Assembly: GCA_032622095.1 (NCBI GenBank)
Contig: CP136063.1
Location: forward strand, 79,339,980 to 79,403,979
Direction of reading: 5' to 3'
DNA: 64,000 nucleotides
DNA from: Siphonodentalium dalli
Lineage: Eukaryota; Mollusca; Scaphopoda; Gadilida; Siphonodentaliidae
The notes below the pieces were generated by a model. The model was given only the letters and a program-made list of their open reading frames with translations, did no database searches and was not told the DNA's origin. Both the position numbers and the translations under genes were made by a program. Position 1 is the stretch's first letter. The number at the start of each line of letters is the position of its first letter. Of this stretch, positions 56,101 to 61,889 are shown piece after piece.

Positions 56101-56886
56101 AACTGTTTTTTATCCGATAAATAAATACAAATTCCAGTCATTCGCCGGCGTGATGTTCCACTGGGTAATCGCATCGCACGAGTGCATTCTTTCGCGATTA
56201 TAGTTTCATAAAATTCGTATCGCGCTAGGTTGTCTGTTCAATATAATTTAGTACCGGCGTCAGGATTTGATGATCGCCGTTTATGTACCATCGTATTGGT
56301 CGTTAAATCGTGAAAATCGGTCCATGCAATGTAAACCAATAAGCAAATAGAATTATGTTATCCTCTCCTGCAATTTTACTATCTGTATGAGTAAATCCTT
56401 TAGCATACACTGCACGTCACATCCCTCATCCAATCGTCACCTAACTTCATATCAATCTTTGGGATGGTTGCCAAGCGCTTACATAGGAGAGTAATGAAAT
56501 TGATCATCGATATAACCCAGCATCTAAAACAACCGATATCACGAGATGGTGGAAGTGGAAGGGGACCAGACATGCGTGTTTAGAGGGCTGCAGTTCGTAC
56601 TTCTGCAGACGTCATTCCAATAACATACCTACGGTATCGTCGTATACGTATGCAATGCTCCTCCATTGGTGGAATATTGCAACCGCACATAGTAAGCCAA
56701 CTCTGTCATAGTATGCAGGAATCGGTCTGAAAGTGGATTCTCCCAGCGACCTCATATAACATCGATCATTCGTGATCAGGATCACAGGAACCACCATGCT
56801 CCTCGAGTGAAAATCAACAGTTCTTGCCGCCTTACATGTAACGATGGCTACCATCACACGACATCCGACATTGGTCAACCTACACA
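16280..56886 (-). CDS. Ionotropic glutamate receptor gene, 12 exons, 5' end missing
   Basis: This is a ligand-gated cation channel subunit of the plasma membrane. Twelve minus-strand exons (56886-56629, 52040-51859, 50400-50197, 45217-45046, 37429-37316, 37075-37008, 32267-32167, 29458-29368, 24767-24464, 23303-23086, 22233-21977, 16619-16280) join in one frame, with AG acceptors, GT donors and matching phases at every junction. The visible protein has about 769 residues: ATD (1-273), linker (274-333), S1 (334-440), M1 (about 448-470), M2 loop (486-498), M3 (about 511-538), S2 (540-690), M4 (698-723) and a 46-residue tail. Family members usually have 850-950 residues, so 60-110 N-terminal residues with the signal peptide are missing. 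M3 carries STYTANLAAFLT, the family signature. The pore motif VEQGGE recalls delta-type receptors, but the subfamily was not resolved. Splice sites are inferred by eye, not from transcripts. Confidence 0.95.
16716..17214 (-). mobile_element. TTAA MITE family A, complete reverse copy in intron K-L
   Basis: 499 bases, TTAA at both ends, reverse complement of the copy at 8661. Its edge lies 97 bases from the acceptor of the last coding exon. Confidence 0.92.
17545..18200 (-). repeat. Dispersed repeat family C, copy 3, interrupted by a MITE
   Basis: Reverse-complement of the sequence at 20925-21345. It is split at its TTAA by the MITE at 17658-18083; the halves are about 17545-17657 and 18084-18200. 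Confidence 0.8.
17658..18083 (+). mobile_element. TTAA MITE family B
   Basis: 426 bases flanked by TTAA. The ends are TTAAAACGGACATGGCTC and CCATGTAGCTTTAA, weak inverted repeats. It matches 28378-28821 over its whole length. No coding capacity. Confidence 0.88.
18201..19690. other. Intronic stretch with one unidentified frame
   Basis: Apart from the plus-strand frame at 18780-19070, nothing was recognised. Confidence 0.5.
18780..19070 (+). CDS. Unidentified 96-codon open frame
   Basis: An ATG-to-TAA frame, antisense to the iGluR gene and inside its last intron. It has balanced composition, a basic middle segment (FPARTKYIIRY) and a helical C-terminal third (NVKLLKIAQQYIAELNVLV). I do not recognise the family. 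It could be a decayed mobile-element fragment or chance. Confidence 0.2.
   Translation: MIEVIFSLINSKTMYQTVHVAQAAISAKMPKLHFGVLPFPARTKYIIRYTGNDVELILMNDLFSLIQNTSTKQNVKLLKIAQQYIAELNVLVSKMK
19690..21720. repeat. Locally duplicated repeat block
   Basis: Segments repeat in direct order: 19696-19905 with 20590-20900 (GATGACTTTTAGTCA, GGCAGGCATTCAA, TCCCATTTATACCAG, GATACGCAGAGCTGTGTCCA), and 20472-20560 with 21347-21440 (AACCACGCTA, CGATTTTGATAAT, ACACGTGACCAATTTC). A 51-base unit is tandemly duplicated at 20720-20770 and 20771-20821. A TC microsatellite lies at about 20134-20188. Confidence 0.8.
20925..21345 (+). repeat. Dispersed repeat family C, copy 2
   Basis: Matches 10265-10675 in order over about 400 bases. 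Its TTTAAA (about 21,058) is unoccupied. Confidence 0.85.
21977..22233 (-). CDS. iGluR exon K: ligand-binding domain S2
   Basis: The exon is 85 codons plus two bases (visible residues 572-656), between a CTTTTCAG acceptor and a GTATGT donor. It has GKYAFIDE, whose Glu (611) takes the place of the acidic residue that binds the ligand alpha-amino group, and a Cys (625, in KHCGK) expected to pair with Cys 681 in exon L. FYTAGFGFILPEGAAF is the 'G-[YF]-G-x-x-x-[PR]-x-[GD]-S' strand and loop. Confidence 0.97.
22234..23085 (-). repeat. iGluR intron J-K with an imperfect CAT/ATC microsatellite
   Basis: An 852-base intron. From about 22,800 to 22,990 it is an imperfect trinucleotide repeat (CAT/ATC) with interruptions. 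The rest of the intron shows nothing. The 60-codon His/Tyr/Ile-rich plus-strand frame here is only the translated microsatellite. Confidence 0.8.
23086..23303 (-). CDS. iGluR exon J: M3 gating helix and start of S2
   Basis: The exon is two bases plus 72 codons (visible residues 500-571), between a TTTGCAG acceptor and a GTATGC donor. It holds the family's most conserved segment, STYTANLAAFLTV, at the end of M3. Before it the usual 'G-x-W-W-x-F' is IFWRVF, so the second Trp is Arg. The start of S2 is PINSIHELAAQ followed by FYGTNIYTLFK. In AMPA and kainate receptors a 'G-S-[ST]' after 'Y-G-T' binds the ligand gamma-carboxylate; here the loop is two residues shorter and reads N-I-Y-T. Confidence 0.97.
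23304..24463 (-). other. iGluR intron I-J
   Basis: A 1.16-kb intron separating the M2 pore loop from M3. No repeat or element was recognised. The 60-codon plus-strand frame at 24183-24365 has no recognisable domain. Confidence 0.75.
24464..24767 (-). CDS. iGluR exon I: end of S1, M1 and pore loop M2
   Basis: The exon encodes visible residues 398-498 plus one base, between a TTTTCCAG acceptor and a GTAAAT donor. It begins EADIAVGTFTITPIRETVVDF: the Arg (412) that binds the ligand alpha-carboxylate and the second Thr of TFT are kept, but the Pro of the usual 'A-P-L-T-I-T' is Thr. M1 (about 448-470) is hydrophobic and rich in aromatics, and HVWLVFGTHVEQ is the re-entrant M2. In the Q/R-site position this subunit has Glu (497). 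Glu or Gln there usually goes with cation permeability and polyamine block, but how this channel behaves is unknown. Confidence 0.97.
25121..25418 (+). mobile_element. Foldback-headed repeat
   Basis: The head (25121-25210) folds on itself: CTTAGAATCGCCTCATTTTG pairs with its complement across a short loop. The tail continues through GGTGTACGCTC, GTGGTCCGCGCCATAAAACG and ends GCGAGGATATGTTGG. Related copies: 35897-36194, 11706-12010 (reverse), 8423-8493 (tail) and 62200-62390 (diverged). Confidence 0.88.
25890..26050. mobile_element. Foldback element, 161 bases
   Basis: Two arms of about 77 bases with few mismatches. The left arm starts GCAATCAACGTCGTTTT, the right ends AAAACGACGTTGATTGC, and the turn is near GCGAAGAGCG (about 25,970). 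No coding. Confidence 0.93.
28378..28821 (+). mobile_element. TTAA MITE family B
   Basis: 444 bases matching 17658-18083. The left end is TTAAACGGACATGG; the right terminal TTAA has mutated to TTGAA. Confidence 0.85.
29368..29458 (-). CDS. iGluR exon H: ligand-binding domain S1
   Basis: The exon is one base completing a split codon plus 30 codons (visible residues 368-397), between a TTCTCAG acceptor and a GTAAGA donor. NLYGSQNEDGSWNGMVG is the S1 loop and helix; the Tyr of YG is the aromatic that packs over bound ligand in AMPA and kainate receptors. WNGMVG is near-invariant in the family. Confidence 0.96.
29620..29710 (-). mobile_element. LINE 3'-tail-like fragment
   Basis: The words GGGAATTAGACAACAAGCC and AAGGGTTTTATCAAG match 61,420-61,455 (GGGGATTAAACAACAAGCCC, AAGGGCTTTTATTAAG). 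Read on the minus strand, they look like an AT-rich LINE 3' end. Confidence 0.4.
30409..31185 (+). mobile_element. Repeat headed by a 139-base foldback
   Basis: The head (30409-30547) pairs AACGGCGGTTTCAATGTGG with its complement around CGAACCCCGAAGGGGTTC. The following 640 bases match 38525-39140 (TGAGGATTGT-like, ATAGACCAA, TTTCTT, GCGTGTCAACCGTAACGCTA-like words). The two copies share orientation. Confidence 0.75.
32167..32267 (-). CDS. iGluR exon G: ligand-binding domain S1
   Basis: The exon encodes visible residues 334-366 plus two bases of the next codon, between a TTACAG acceptor and a perfect GTAAGT donor. EDPVV takes the place of the family's 'E-x-P-[FY]-V', and YTGFCFEILDELAKRLN is the 'Y-x-G-[FY]-C-x-D-[LI]-[LI]' helix of S1, with Glu in place of the usual Asp. 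Confidence 0.93.
32985..34965 (-). pseudogene. Broken CR1/L2-like LINE: endonuclease and reverse transcriptase
   Basis: Minus-strand pieces in order. Endonuclease: CMHINCRSL and ITEAWLGPN (about 34930-34840), GVGCIYIHN, AGYRPPEH, MLGDFNTDL (from 34549), LTLIDLIM and SEEHSMIY, where the usual 'S-D-H' is altered but His remains. Reverse transcriptase: AKATGLDSIPAR (twice, see 33414-33750), ARVIPIYKKDKK with NYRPVSIL (about 33360-33280), GYLLGPLPF (about 33120) and the catalytic LLLYADD (about 33075). Frameshifts, stops and deletions separate the pieces, so it is dead. The element copies itself by target-primed reverse transcription in living relatives. Same strand as the host gene, inside intron F-G. 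Confidence 0.88.
33414..33750 (-). repeat. Tandem duplication inside the LINE relic
   Basis: About 165 bases (from AGGAGAAGAGACAATTGAAG to TTTTGATAATACT) occur twice, at about 33403-33568 and 33582-33746, with only a few differences. Both copies encode the AKATGLDSIPAR segment of the reverse transcriptase. Confidence 0.93.
35495..35620. repeat. Dispersed repeat related to 15660-15842
   Basis: Shares CATGACGAATGAGTCACTTAG, GGTCTCGGGTT and a TGGTTTAAACC word in the same order. Confidence 0.6.
35897..36194 (+). mobile_element. Foldback-headed repeat
   Basis: Close relative of 25121-25418, same orientation. The foldback head is 35897-36003; the tail ends GCGCGAGGATAAGTTGG. Confidence 0.87.
37008..37075 (-). 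CDS. iGluR exon F: linker and first strand of S1
   Basis: A micro-exon of 68 bases (visible residues 312-333), accepted because it closes the frame exactly: a GCAG acceptor with two bases completing a GAA codon, 22 codons and a GTATTC donor in phase 0 to match exon G. ELKRWD takes the place of the family's 'IG-x-W' motif, and TFRVFVGC runs into EDPVV of exon G as the strand that opens the ligand-binding domain. Two other GT dinucleotides just before the chosen donor would break the phase. Confidence 0.65.
37316..37429 (-). CDS. iGluR exon E: linker between ATD and ligand-binding domain
   Basis: The exon encodes visible residues 274-310: two bases of a split codon, 37 codons and one base, between an ACATAG acceptor and a GTAAAA donor. 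GDMGVLFIEWE corresponds to the family's 'G-[LVM]-[TSM]-G-x-[IVL]-x-F' segment, and VYLKVELRD to the following strand. The distance from the Trp in exon D to this Gly fits other receptors, so no exon seems missing between them. The 240-base intron to exon F is by far the shortest of the gene. A TTAA-flanked MITE lies only 143 bases upstream. Confidence 0.68.
37572..38072 (-). mobile_element. TTAA MITE family A, complete reverse copy
   Basis: 501 bases, TTAA at both ends, reverse complement of 8661-9162. It lies 143 bases upstream of exon E in transcript sense. Confidence 0.92.
38447..39140 (+). mobile_element. Second copy of the repeat at 30409, foldback head eroded
   Basis: The right arm of the head (GCGGTCAAAACCCATGACCA) is kept, but most of the left arm is gone. 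The following sequence matches 30548-31185 in order. Confidence 0.7.
39182..39790 (+). mobile_element. Left arm of a large inverted-repeat pair
   Basis: Starts CTACTCTAGTAGCTCATGG. It matches the reverse complement of 44040-44566. A 60-base segment (GTCAATGGTTTTTAAGATAA core) is repeated at about 39427-39487 and 39682-39742 in this arm but occurs once in the other, so this arm holds an extra duplication. Confidence 0.88.
40228..40348. mobile_element. Foldback element, 121 bases
   Basis: Left arm GTGTTTCTCCCATATGATA..., right arm ...TATCATATGAGAGAAACAC. The turn is near TCGAGCCTCCGGCGA. Arms of about 55 bases with few mismatches. Confidence 0.9.
41799..42275 (-). pseudogene. LINE protein C-terminal region, frame intact
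   Basis: 158 codons open to a TAA at 41799. The frame begins at IWYDTQVDQSDL and reads INIIRCKLRNYCSDLNADKF, then NPSCRCGHPSEEANHYVFVC, FYTDQRCLLF and a hydrophobic helix. This is the C-terminal Cys/His region after the reverse transcriptase of many LINEs ('R-[LM]-R...CS-x-LN...C-x-CG...E-x-x-H-[YF]-x-F-x-C-P-x-[YF]...R'). The three Cys and the His are all kept. The element is truncated just upstream by a stop at 42276-42278, but the absence of stops inside suggests a young insertion. It lies within the 39.2-44.6 kb inverted-repeat pair. Confidence 0.78.
44040..44566 (-). mobile_element. Right arm of a large inverted-repeat pair
   Basis: Reverse complement of the arm at 39182-39790 with moderate divergence. 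It ends CATATGCTACTCTAGTA. The arms bound about 5.4 kb. No clear target duplication was found, so this may be one element with long inverted ends or two opposed copies. Confidence 0.88.
45046..45217 (-). CDS. iGluR exon D: end of the amino-terminal domain
   Basis: The exon encodes visible residues 216-272 plus one base. It opens with TYDVRNSIDISLD, the conserved 'YDAV...A' helix, and carries the second ATD Cys in MPCSGSY, followed by EMWKR, where the family has a Trp before the linker. Two N-glycosylation sequons (N-L-T, N-S-T) suit an extracellular domain. The upstream splice is clear (GACAG acceptor). The downstream one is not: the best donor by sequence, GTAGGT after AGG (exon end 45050), leaves phase 0, whereas exon E needs phase 1. 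That phase is given by a weaker GTGGTA donor four bases later, used here. Confidence 0.82.
45436..45707. mobile_element. Mariner/Tc1-like palindromic MITE with an arm duplicated
   Basis: The ends are CAGTAATGCCCTAAGTAATC and its complement, flanked by TA (45434-45435 and 45708-45709), as in the mariner/Tc1 superfamily. Arms 45449-45539 and 45543-45633 are perfectly complementary around GAG. The outer 74 or so bases of the right arm are then repeated (45634-45707), completing the match to the left end. Confidence 0.93.
47020..48136. mobile_element. Non-autonomous DNA element with poly-G ends
   Basis: 1,117 bases. The left end is C plus a run of 12 G then TCGCAAAAAG; the right end is a C-run then G. 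The 7-mer ATGCGGA flanks both sides (47013-47019 and 48137-48143). Inverted subterminal words (ATACAGGGCC) confirm the pairing. Two direct segments inside are alike (about 47040-47215 and 47255-47425). The subterminal sequence resembles the right end of 999-2592, so both belong to one group, perhaps hAT or P. Confidence 0.82.
48268..49213 (+). repeat. CpG-rich repeat, two head-to-tail copies with inner tandem units
   Basis: Each copy starts ACTAGCCGATGAGCCCGACG (48271 and 48708) and ends in a GACAGACAGAC run followed by GAGGTCTTCAAAATATATAT. Inside, a unit of about 120 bases (CAAATTTCAAGTCGATAGCT..., CGTCTGCGCATGCGCGAAG, GCACGGGCTCGGC) occurs about twice in the first copy and three times in the second. 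The long frames here are translated repeats. Confidence 0.85.
49378..49990 (+). repeat. Local direct duplication in intron C-D
   Basis: 49378-49515 and 49716-49970 share CACGCATTACCATTT, GCTCAGTTTTGAAT, CAATCCGCGCA, GTGACTTAAA and GAATTGAACTC in order. The second copy carries about 120 extra bases between the halves. Confidence 0.75.
50197..50400 (-). CDS. iGluR exon C: amino-terminal domain
   Basis: The exon is exactly 68 codons (visible residues 148-215) between a TTCCAG acceptor and a GTAAGA donor, phase 0 at both ends. Residues REYFWVYLDGD match the family's 'Y-x-W-[IV]-x-x-D' strand that follows the ATD hinge helix. The rest (QTYNVIVSHPG, then SLADIEETL) is the second lobe. An N-S-S sequon is present. 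Confidence 0.88.
50401..51858 (-). other. iGluR intron B-C
   Basis: A 1.46-kb intron. Around 51,595-51,650 a C-run and the words GGGGACTCACC recall the subterminal sequence of the element at 999-2592, and may be a fragment of that family. Nothing else was recognised. Confidence 0.75.
51859..52040 (-). CDS. iGluR exon B: amino-terminal domain
   Basis: The exon encodes visible residues 88-147 (SKYLETLL... to QRLIFDL) in the ATD. It has a clean acceptor (poly-T then CAG) and a GTATGG donor. Its 182 bases are two bases of a split codon plus 60 codons, matching the phase-1 end of exon A and the phase-0 start of exon C. The alternation of an IAIKLELG-like strand, a helix (EIHSSINRAT) and an NIFVDT strand is what the ATD core shows. 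There is one N-glycosylation sequon (N-T-T). Confidence 0.85.
53791..53850 (+). repeat. 16-base imperfect tandem repeat
   Basis: About four units of the type TCGGAAAAATGTTATG. Confidence 0.85.
54361..56105. repeat. Inverted-repeat pair with an inner direct duplication
   Basis: The left arm (about 54361-54595) and a second partial direct copy (54728-54975) match the reverse complement of 55805-56105. Shared words include CGACCGCACCTCCAC, GGTTCCGTCAGGTACG, TGCCTGACCACGGA and ATCATATCATGCAGCGAA. 54,980-55,800 holds no recognised feature. Confidence 0.75.
56110..56628 (-). other. Unassigned intron stretch next to exon A
   Basis: No repeat or coding evidence was recognised between the inverted-repeat pair and the donor of exon A. 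Confidence 0.5.
56629..56886 (-). CDS. iGluR exon A: amino-terminal domain, first part seen
   Basis: The exon encodes visible residues 1-86 plus a split codon. It starts after a TTTCAG acceptor with two bases of a split codon and ends with one base before a GTATGT donor. The start reads CRLTNVGCRV, which corresponds to the family's 'C-x-L-x-x-x-GV-x-A-I' segment; this Cys is expected to pair with the one in exon D. Further on, VVPVILITN and the QW...YVYDD end match the first lobe of a periplasmic-binding-protein-like ATD. An alternative donor (GTAGGT, four bases earlier) would break the phase with exon B. About 60 ATD residues and the signal peptide should lie upstream; none was recognised between 56,887 and 64,000. 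Confidence 0.88.
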
Positions 56887-57789
56887 CTGAAAGCATAACA
56901 ACCATGATAAGCGGATAATTGAGTTTTTTGAAGCCACTCATGAATATATGATCGTAGTACGTTAGGGACTGTATTTCTGGAACAATTTTAGTCGCTGGAA
57001 CTTCTCAAATGCAACACACATGGTTTTTCAAATGAGCGATCCAGGCAGTGTTACAATATTCCAGCACTTTTCTTACCAGTGGGGTGTAAGGAATAACATG
57101 TCATATTTAAGCACATGGACGTGCTCTGGTTACTCCAATCAATCGATAATCTCTGTTGCACACCGAATTCACATGCACGTCGATGTTTGCTCCTATATCT
57201 TGTCAGTGTTAGCACATCACAATTTCAGTGGTTTATATTGTATCGATCATAGTCAGGGAGCCATTTCATTTATAGGTCCTCAACAATGAGTTCGTTAGCA
57301 TTCAGGGTAGAGCTAAGTGTTATACATCATTAGCCAGGCGATTACATACATATGAGTTCGTTAACATTCAGGGTAGAGCTAAGTGTTATACATCATTAGA
57401 CAGGCGATTACATACACTGTCTCACTAGGTAGGTTTTCAATTTTGAAATAACCTGGAAAGGTCACACGAAGATCAAGTCCTGAAAATTTATTTTTCGACA
57501 ATGTTGATGTTTTTGCAATCTAAATATATGTTATGGTATATTATACGACGAATTAACATCGTTTGAATAACGGAGCTGGCATTTACTTGATATATTAGAA
57601 CAATGGGTTTATTATGTCATGGAATATGTTTGAGGGAGGGGTTATGTCTCGAATCAATTGGTGAACAGCGGGCGAATTTTGAAGGATTGTGTTCAGTAAG
57701 CGTTGTCAAAAACGCAACTGGGATGGCAATCAAAATTGTATTAAAAATTTATTAAACATGTGGACTTAGTTCAAACATACAGTATAATG
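56887..57789 (-). other. Region upstream of exon A, with a 66-base tandem duplication
   Basis: Expected to be intron. A 66-base unit (ATGAGTTCGTTAGCATTCAG... to ...CGATTACATACA) is duplicated at 57286-57351 and 57352-57416 with two or three differences. No ATD or signal-peptide exon was recognised. Confidence 0.8.
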
Positions 57790-58318
57790 TTAAAGATACG
57801 GGCGGCGTTGGCGGTGGGTATGCTGTTAAAATATTCAGCTCCGTCAAAAACCGCCATAAACAGAAAGAATAGTAAAATATAGACAGACTTTGTTCTTATA
57901 CCGATCAGAAATATGGCATAAACAGTATGTTATTGTCAATTTTTTCCCCTTTGTTATGTAAACAAAAGCAAAAAACGTTACGTTTCCTGGCTTTTGTTTA
58001 GATCGGGATATGGTAAACATAAAGAGCGTTAATTTGTTACTGTTTTCCTGATATGGAAATAATAAAGAGCGTTTATATCATTTTTGTGTGATTAAACAAT
58101 AGAATTGCGCTGTGTTATGTAAACAGAAGCACAACTTCTGTAACACGAGCAGGCTCTTGTTTACGTAAACCATCATACGTCTTTACGACAATATACTATT
58201 TACGCGCTGATTATGTTTGGCATATGAACAAAACTATATATATTTTAATATTCCTTCTGTTGATGGCGATTTGAACAAATATGAATATTTCTGCAACGAA
58301 CACCGCCCGTGCCTTTAA
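57790..58318 (+). mobile_element. TTAA MITE family A, complete copy, variant ends
   Basis: 529 bases, TTAA at both ends. The left end AGATACGGGCGGCGTTGG and the internal sequence match the split copy at 803-2933 better than the other copies. Confidence 0.92.
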
Positions 58319-58394
58319 ACCGTCTATATTATACATGTATAATATAAGTTTGGCATATAATAAGCCAATACGGGACTTTCTTTTGATAACACGG

Positions 58395-58985
58395 GCTTGT
58401 GGGGTATTCATATCAGAACTATGATTGACAAAGCATGGAGTCGAGTAAGTTTTGTACGTAGACCGAGATACATGCTACTAGAGTAATGCATGACAAAACA
58501 CATCACACATTTATCCGACCAATGCTTGAATATGTATCACGGGTCCATTGTGATGAAACTGAAAAAGGTTCAGTATGAAATGGCCCGAATAGTAACCGGT
58601 GCAACCATCAGCACGAGTAATGCGTCTCTTATTAGAAACTGGTTGGGAAGTCTCTCCTCGCATCGTAGAAACCACAAGCTTGCCAATTCTTTAAAATCAT
58701 ATGCGTGAAGAGATCCATCAATTTTAAGAAATTTTGAACAACCATTTCATGCTCACAATTCCAGATATAACTTCAGGCTTGAACATATAAGACTACCCCG
58801 AATATTAACTATGATTGTTATATGGATTCTTTCTTGTCAGCTGAAATTACTGAATGGAACAAGATGCCTGAAACTGGAAAGAGCTGCAGTACACTCGAAG
58901 GCTTCAAAAAGGAACTCAACCGTAACAATACACGACCACCTGCCTACCTAAGAGTGGATGCATACATGTACTTGTATATAATTTA
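58395..58985 (+). pseudogene. LINE C-terminal fragment
   Basis: Plus-strand pieces match the tail following the reverse transcriptase in CR1/jockey-type LINEs: IDKAWSRVSFVRRPRYMLLE, KVQYEMARIVTGATISTSN, LSSHRRNHKLANSLKSY, NSRYNFRLEH and, after frame breaks, TEWNKMPETG with LEGFKKEL. These correspond to 'LEKVQ-x-x-AARIVTGA...RR-x-x-HKL...WN-x-LP...FK-x-x-L'. Stops and frameshifts make it dead. Confidence 0.82.
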
Positions 58986-58989
58986 TATA

Positions 58990-60399
58990 TGTAAAATCCA
59001 TGTATTTCACACGGTCACACCAATAATATATAGCAATAATCACCTACCCACGAGAGGTTCATCATTAACATGCCAGGCAAGTTAGTAGTTATAAGCTTTT
59101 GTCAAACTGACTGCTTTAAGGATGCCGAAATTAATCAAGTCTGTCTTGTATATGGCATTTCAGAAATCGTCGTTTGAACAGGATTTGGTGGACGAGACAA
59201 CGGGTGATGGCGGAAACTCGAAAAAGACGAGGATACGCAAACAGCTTTGTAGAAATTATTTTCATTGTATTTAAATGTGTGTCCATGGAATTGTTATGGT
59301 ATTTTCAACGTAATTTCAAAAGACCAGAGGTCCTAATCTGGCATATTTTGAATGTTGGTCTTGCTGCGAACCACAAGGACACCCGCTGTCAGCTAATTTT
59401 ATCTTTGTTCAATCATTCAATGTAAACTGACACTCGACAATCACATAAAGCTTTCGCACTGCAGGGCTTTTCAACATTATACCTACATAATTTTAATTTT
59501 CCGAGTTATGAATACCAACGAATTAATTAATATAATTGTTCATGCTCATAAACTGAACACAGAGAGACCAATAATCAAGGGAAGGGTCCCAATTTCAATC
59601 TTTACTTTTGTCACATACATAAAAGAAAAAAACATTGTACCCTGTATCCTGGATTTTTGTCAGACCCCCCCCCCCCCCCCCCGGTTGAGACAGTTACCCT
59701 TTCCAACACACTCCCTGGTGTAACGCCGTCCTCATTTGTGTGTTATGTAACTGATTTAATAGTTTTTGTCTCTATCTGGATCATACATCACGAAGCAAGA
59801 CACAATATGGAGCGACGCCTTGACTCCACACAAATATAATCCCGCCGTACATATAAATGTAACCATATCGCTGGTAAAACAAACCTGACCCATCAATGAA
59901 TTCAACAATAGCATGAATCAAGTAAATGCTCTAGTAGAGGAAAAATATACAGGATATTCAAACCGGAGTTTGGTCAGGAATATTACACCAACCATTGAAT
60001 GAAATAGTCTATGTTGTTAGTTAACACACCTAGTTTGATTTGTTTAGGCACCGGAATAATTATTACGTTCTAAGTCGACGAAGTTATCATCCGAAAACCA
60101 GGGCCAACAACGCTTATAATAACTCCGATAAATACACATCTGCAGCCGCATAACTCTGGCATCGCACCGAATCCAAATCCAAACATGACCTTTATTTTTC
60201 AATGTGTGCAATCGATATACGAAATTTGAAAACAATCGGATCACTATAATTAAAGTAATCAAATAACTATAGCTCTCCTGAAAATAGGTTCACTTTGAAC
60301 GTATTTAAAAAAAACAAATACGACCATATGACGTTATTTGAATCTGAATTACGCTCTATATAAACCTAAATGGGACACGAAAACAGTCGTATATGTATA
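58990..60399. other. Unassigned stretch
   Basis: A run of 18 C at about 59,665-59,682 is a simple repeat. Open frames at 59174-59425 and 59508-59723 (plus) and 60044-60262 (minus) have no recognisable domain. None was accepted as a missing iGluR exon. Confidence 0.5.
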
Positions 60400-61775
60400 G
60401 TGGCTGGTTTAGGACAGGGGAATTTTTATTTCGTGGCCACGGAATACTAATTCATGGCCACGAAATAACTAATTCGTGGCCACGAAATAACTATTTTATC
60501 CCATTCAGTCAGTTACACTTCATATAACGGCTTATAGGCTATATCGATTAGACGGTTACTTGTCATACACAAGAACCCGTTTCCGACACACAGTTCAAGG
60601 GAACATTAAATGGGCCTAAAATATTACTCGACCATTTGACCGATTTAGGTCAAACAAAGGGTGTTGTAGGGTAAACAAAATCGGTCAAGGGGCAAATAAG
60701 TGGAATGGGTGCCCTGTTTGAACCCCTCTGGACGTCGGTCATTTGGATCGGGATGAGGTGAAAGCGGTGAATAGTTAGTTTGACTTGGGGCCCATACAAC
60801 ACCCTTTCTTTTATCTAAATTTGTCGATGAGCGAGAAATGGCATGGGTACCCTATTTGAACCGCTCCGTACGGCGGCCATTATGAATCTGGGTGGGGTGA
60901 AATGTGTGAATATCTAGACTGGCTGGCGGGCCACTCTACAACACCCTTTGTTTGACCTAATTTGTCAAAGGGACGAGAAATGGTATGGGTGCCCTATTTG
61001 AACCCATCTGGACGGCGGCCATTTTGGATCGTTGTGGGATGAAATATACCCATCTTTAATACACATGGACATGGCGGCAAGGTGTCTGGTAGTTTCACCC
61101 CCTTGTTCATTGCTGTATCAGCTAGCAATATCATGCACATGCAGTGACATGGCAATATGTGGGTGTCCCATTCCACTCCCGCCGACACATATATATACGG
61201 TAGGCCTAGTCCCACTCAAACGTTTGTCAAACTATCTTGGGAACTCAACTCTTGACACTTTACAGCTGTTCGGAATAGGGAGGGGCGAGTCGCCATGTAT
61301 CTGACAAACGTTTGTGATTGATGTAAACATATTTATTCAAATAAAAAAATAACATGTTTAAACATTTGACAAATATTTTACAGTAAGACAGAATAATATA
61401 TATAATCGGATGATTGGAAAGGGGATTAAACAACAAGCCCAAGGGCTTTTATTAAGTTTGCTCCCCTTTGTGATTGATATGCACGGAGTGTCCATAGTGA
61501 GCGATTCAATCATATAACCAACAATACAATGTAGCATGTTGCATGTTCTTGGCATAATCAAAGATATCTCGAAGAATCGTAGTCCTAATGGCCCAGACAA
61601 AGGTGCCATTTTTGATATATTAAGTGTTTATATACATGTATGCAAATAAATCATATATATCTGGGTCCGTTACACCAATGCCATTGTCGGCACATAAATA
61701 CTATTTCGTGGTCACGAATTAGTATCTCGTGGCCACGAAATAAAAACAAAATTTCCCATGTCCTAAACCAGCCAC
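60400..61775. mobile_element. 1.4-kb element with terminal inverted repeats
   Basis: The ends GTGGCTGGTTTAGGACA... and its complement are about 45 bases long and run into CGTGGCCACG palindromes: three units at 60,433-60,487 and one or two at 61,708-61,738. Inside, a unit of about 140 bases is repeated three times (GGGTGCCCT..., CTGGACGGCGGCCATT..., AACACCCTTTGTTTGACCTA; about 60,640-61,050). A LINE 3'-tail-like piece (61325-61455) lies in the right part. No transposase. The superfamily is unknown. Confidence 0.85.
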
Positions 61776-61889
61776 CGTAATTCTGTTAAATAAACAATGC
61801 ATTAGGACAAACAAAGACCGAGGAAACTTCACAGCTTTTTATGAAATTGCACGGAAGCACACTGAGTTATAATCACATGGCGATGCGTC
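61776..61889. other. Spacer
   Basis: No feature recognised. Confidence 0.4.

Larger units (their letters stand above)
52041..56628 (-). other. iGluR intron A-B
   Basis: This 4.6-kb intron holds a 16-bp tandem repeat (53791-53850) and an inverted-repeat pair (54361-56105), annotated separately. Between 52,041 and 53,780, and from 56,110 to the donor, nothing was recognised. The 152-codon minus-strand open frame at 53895-54353 is low in complexity and overlaps repeats, so it is not called. Confidence 0.8.

Noticed and set aside
57050-57200. A possible upstream receptor exon with a CACTG/GTAAGA donor whose phase would fit exon A
   Set aside because: The encoded residues do not resemble the start of an ATD, and the acceptor is poor.
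60044-60262. Minus-strand frame upstream of the receptor, considered as a first exon
   Set aside because: It contains a hydrophobic start but no signal-peptide or ATD pattern, and no donor fits the phase of exon A.
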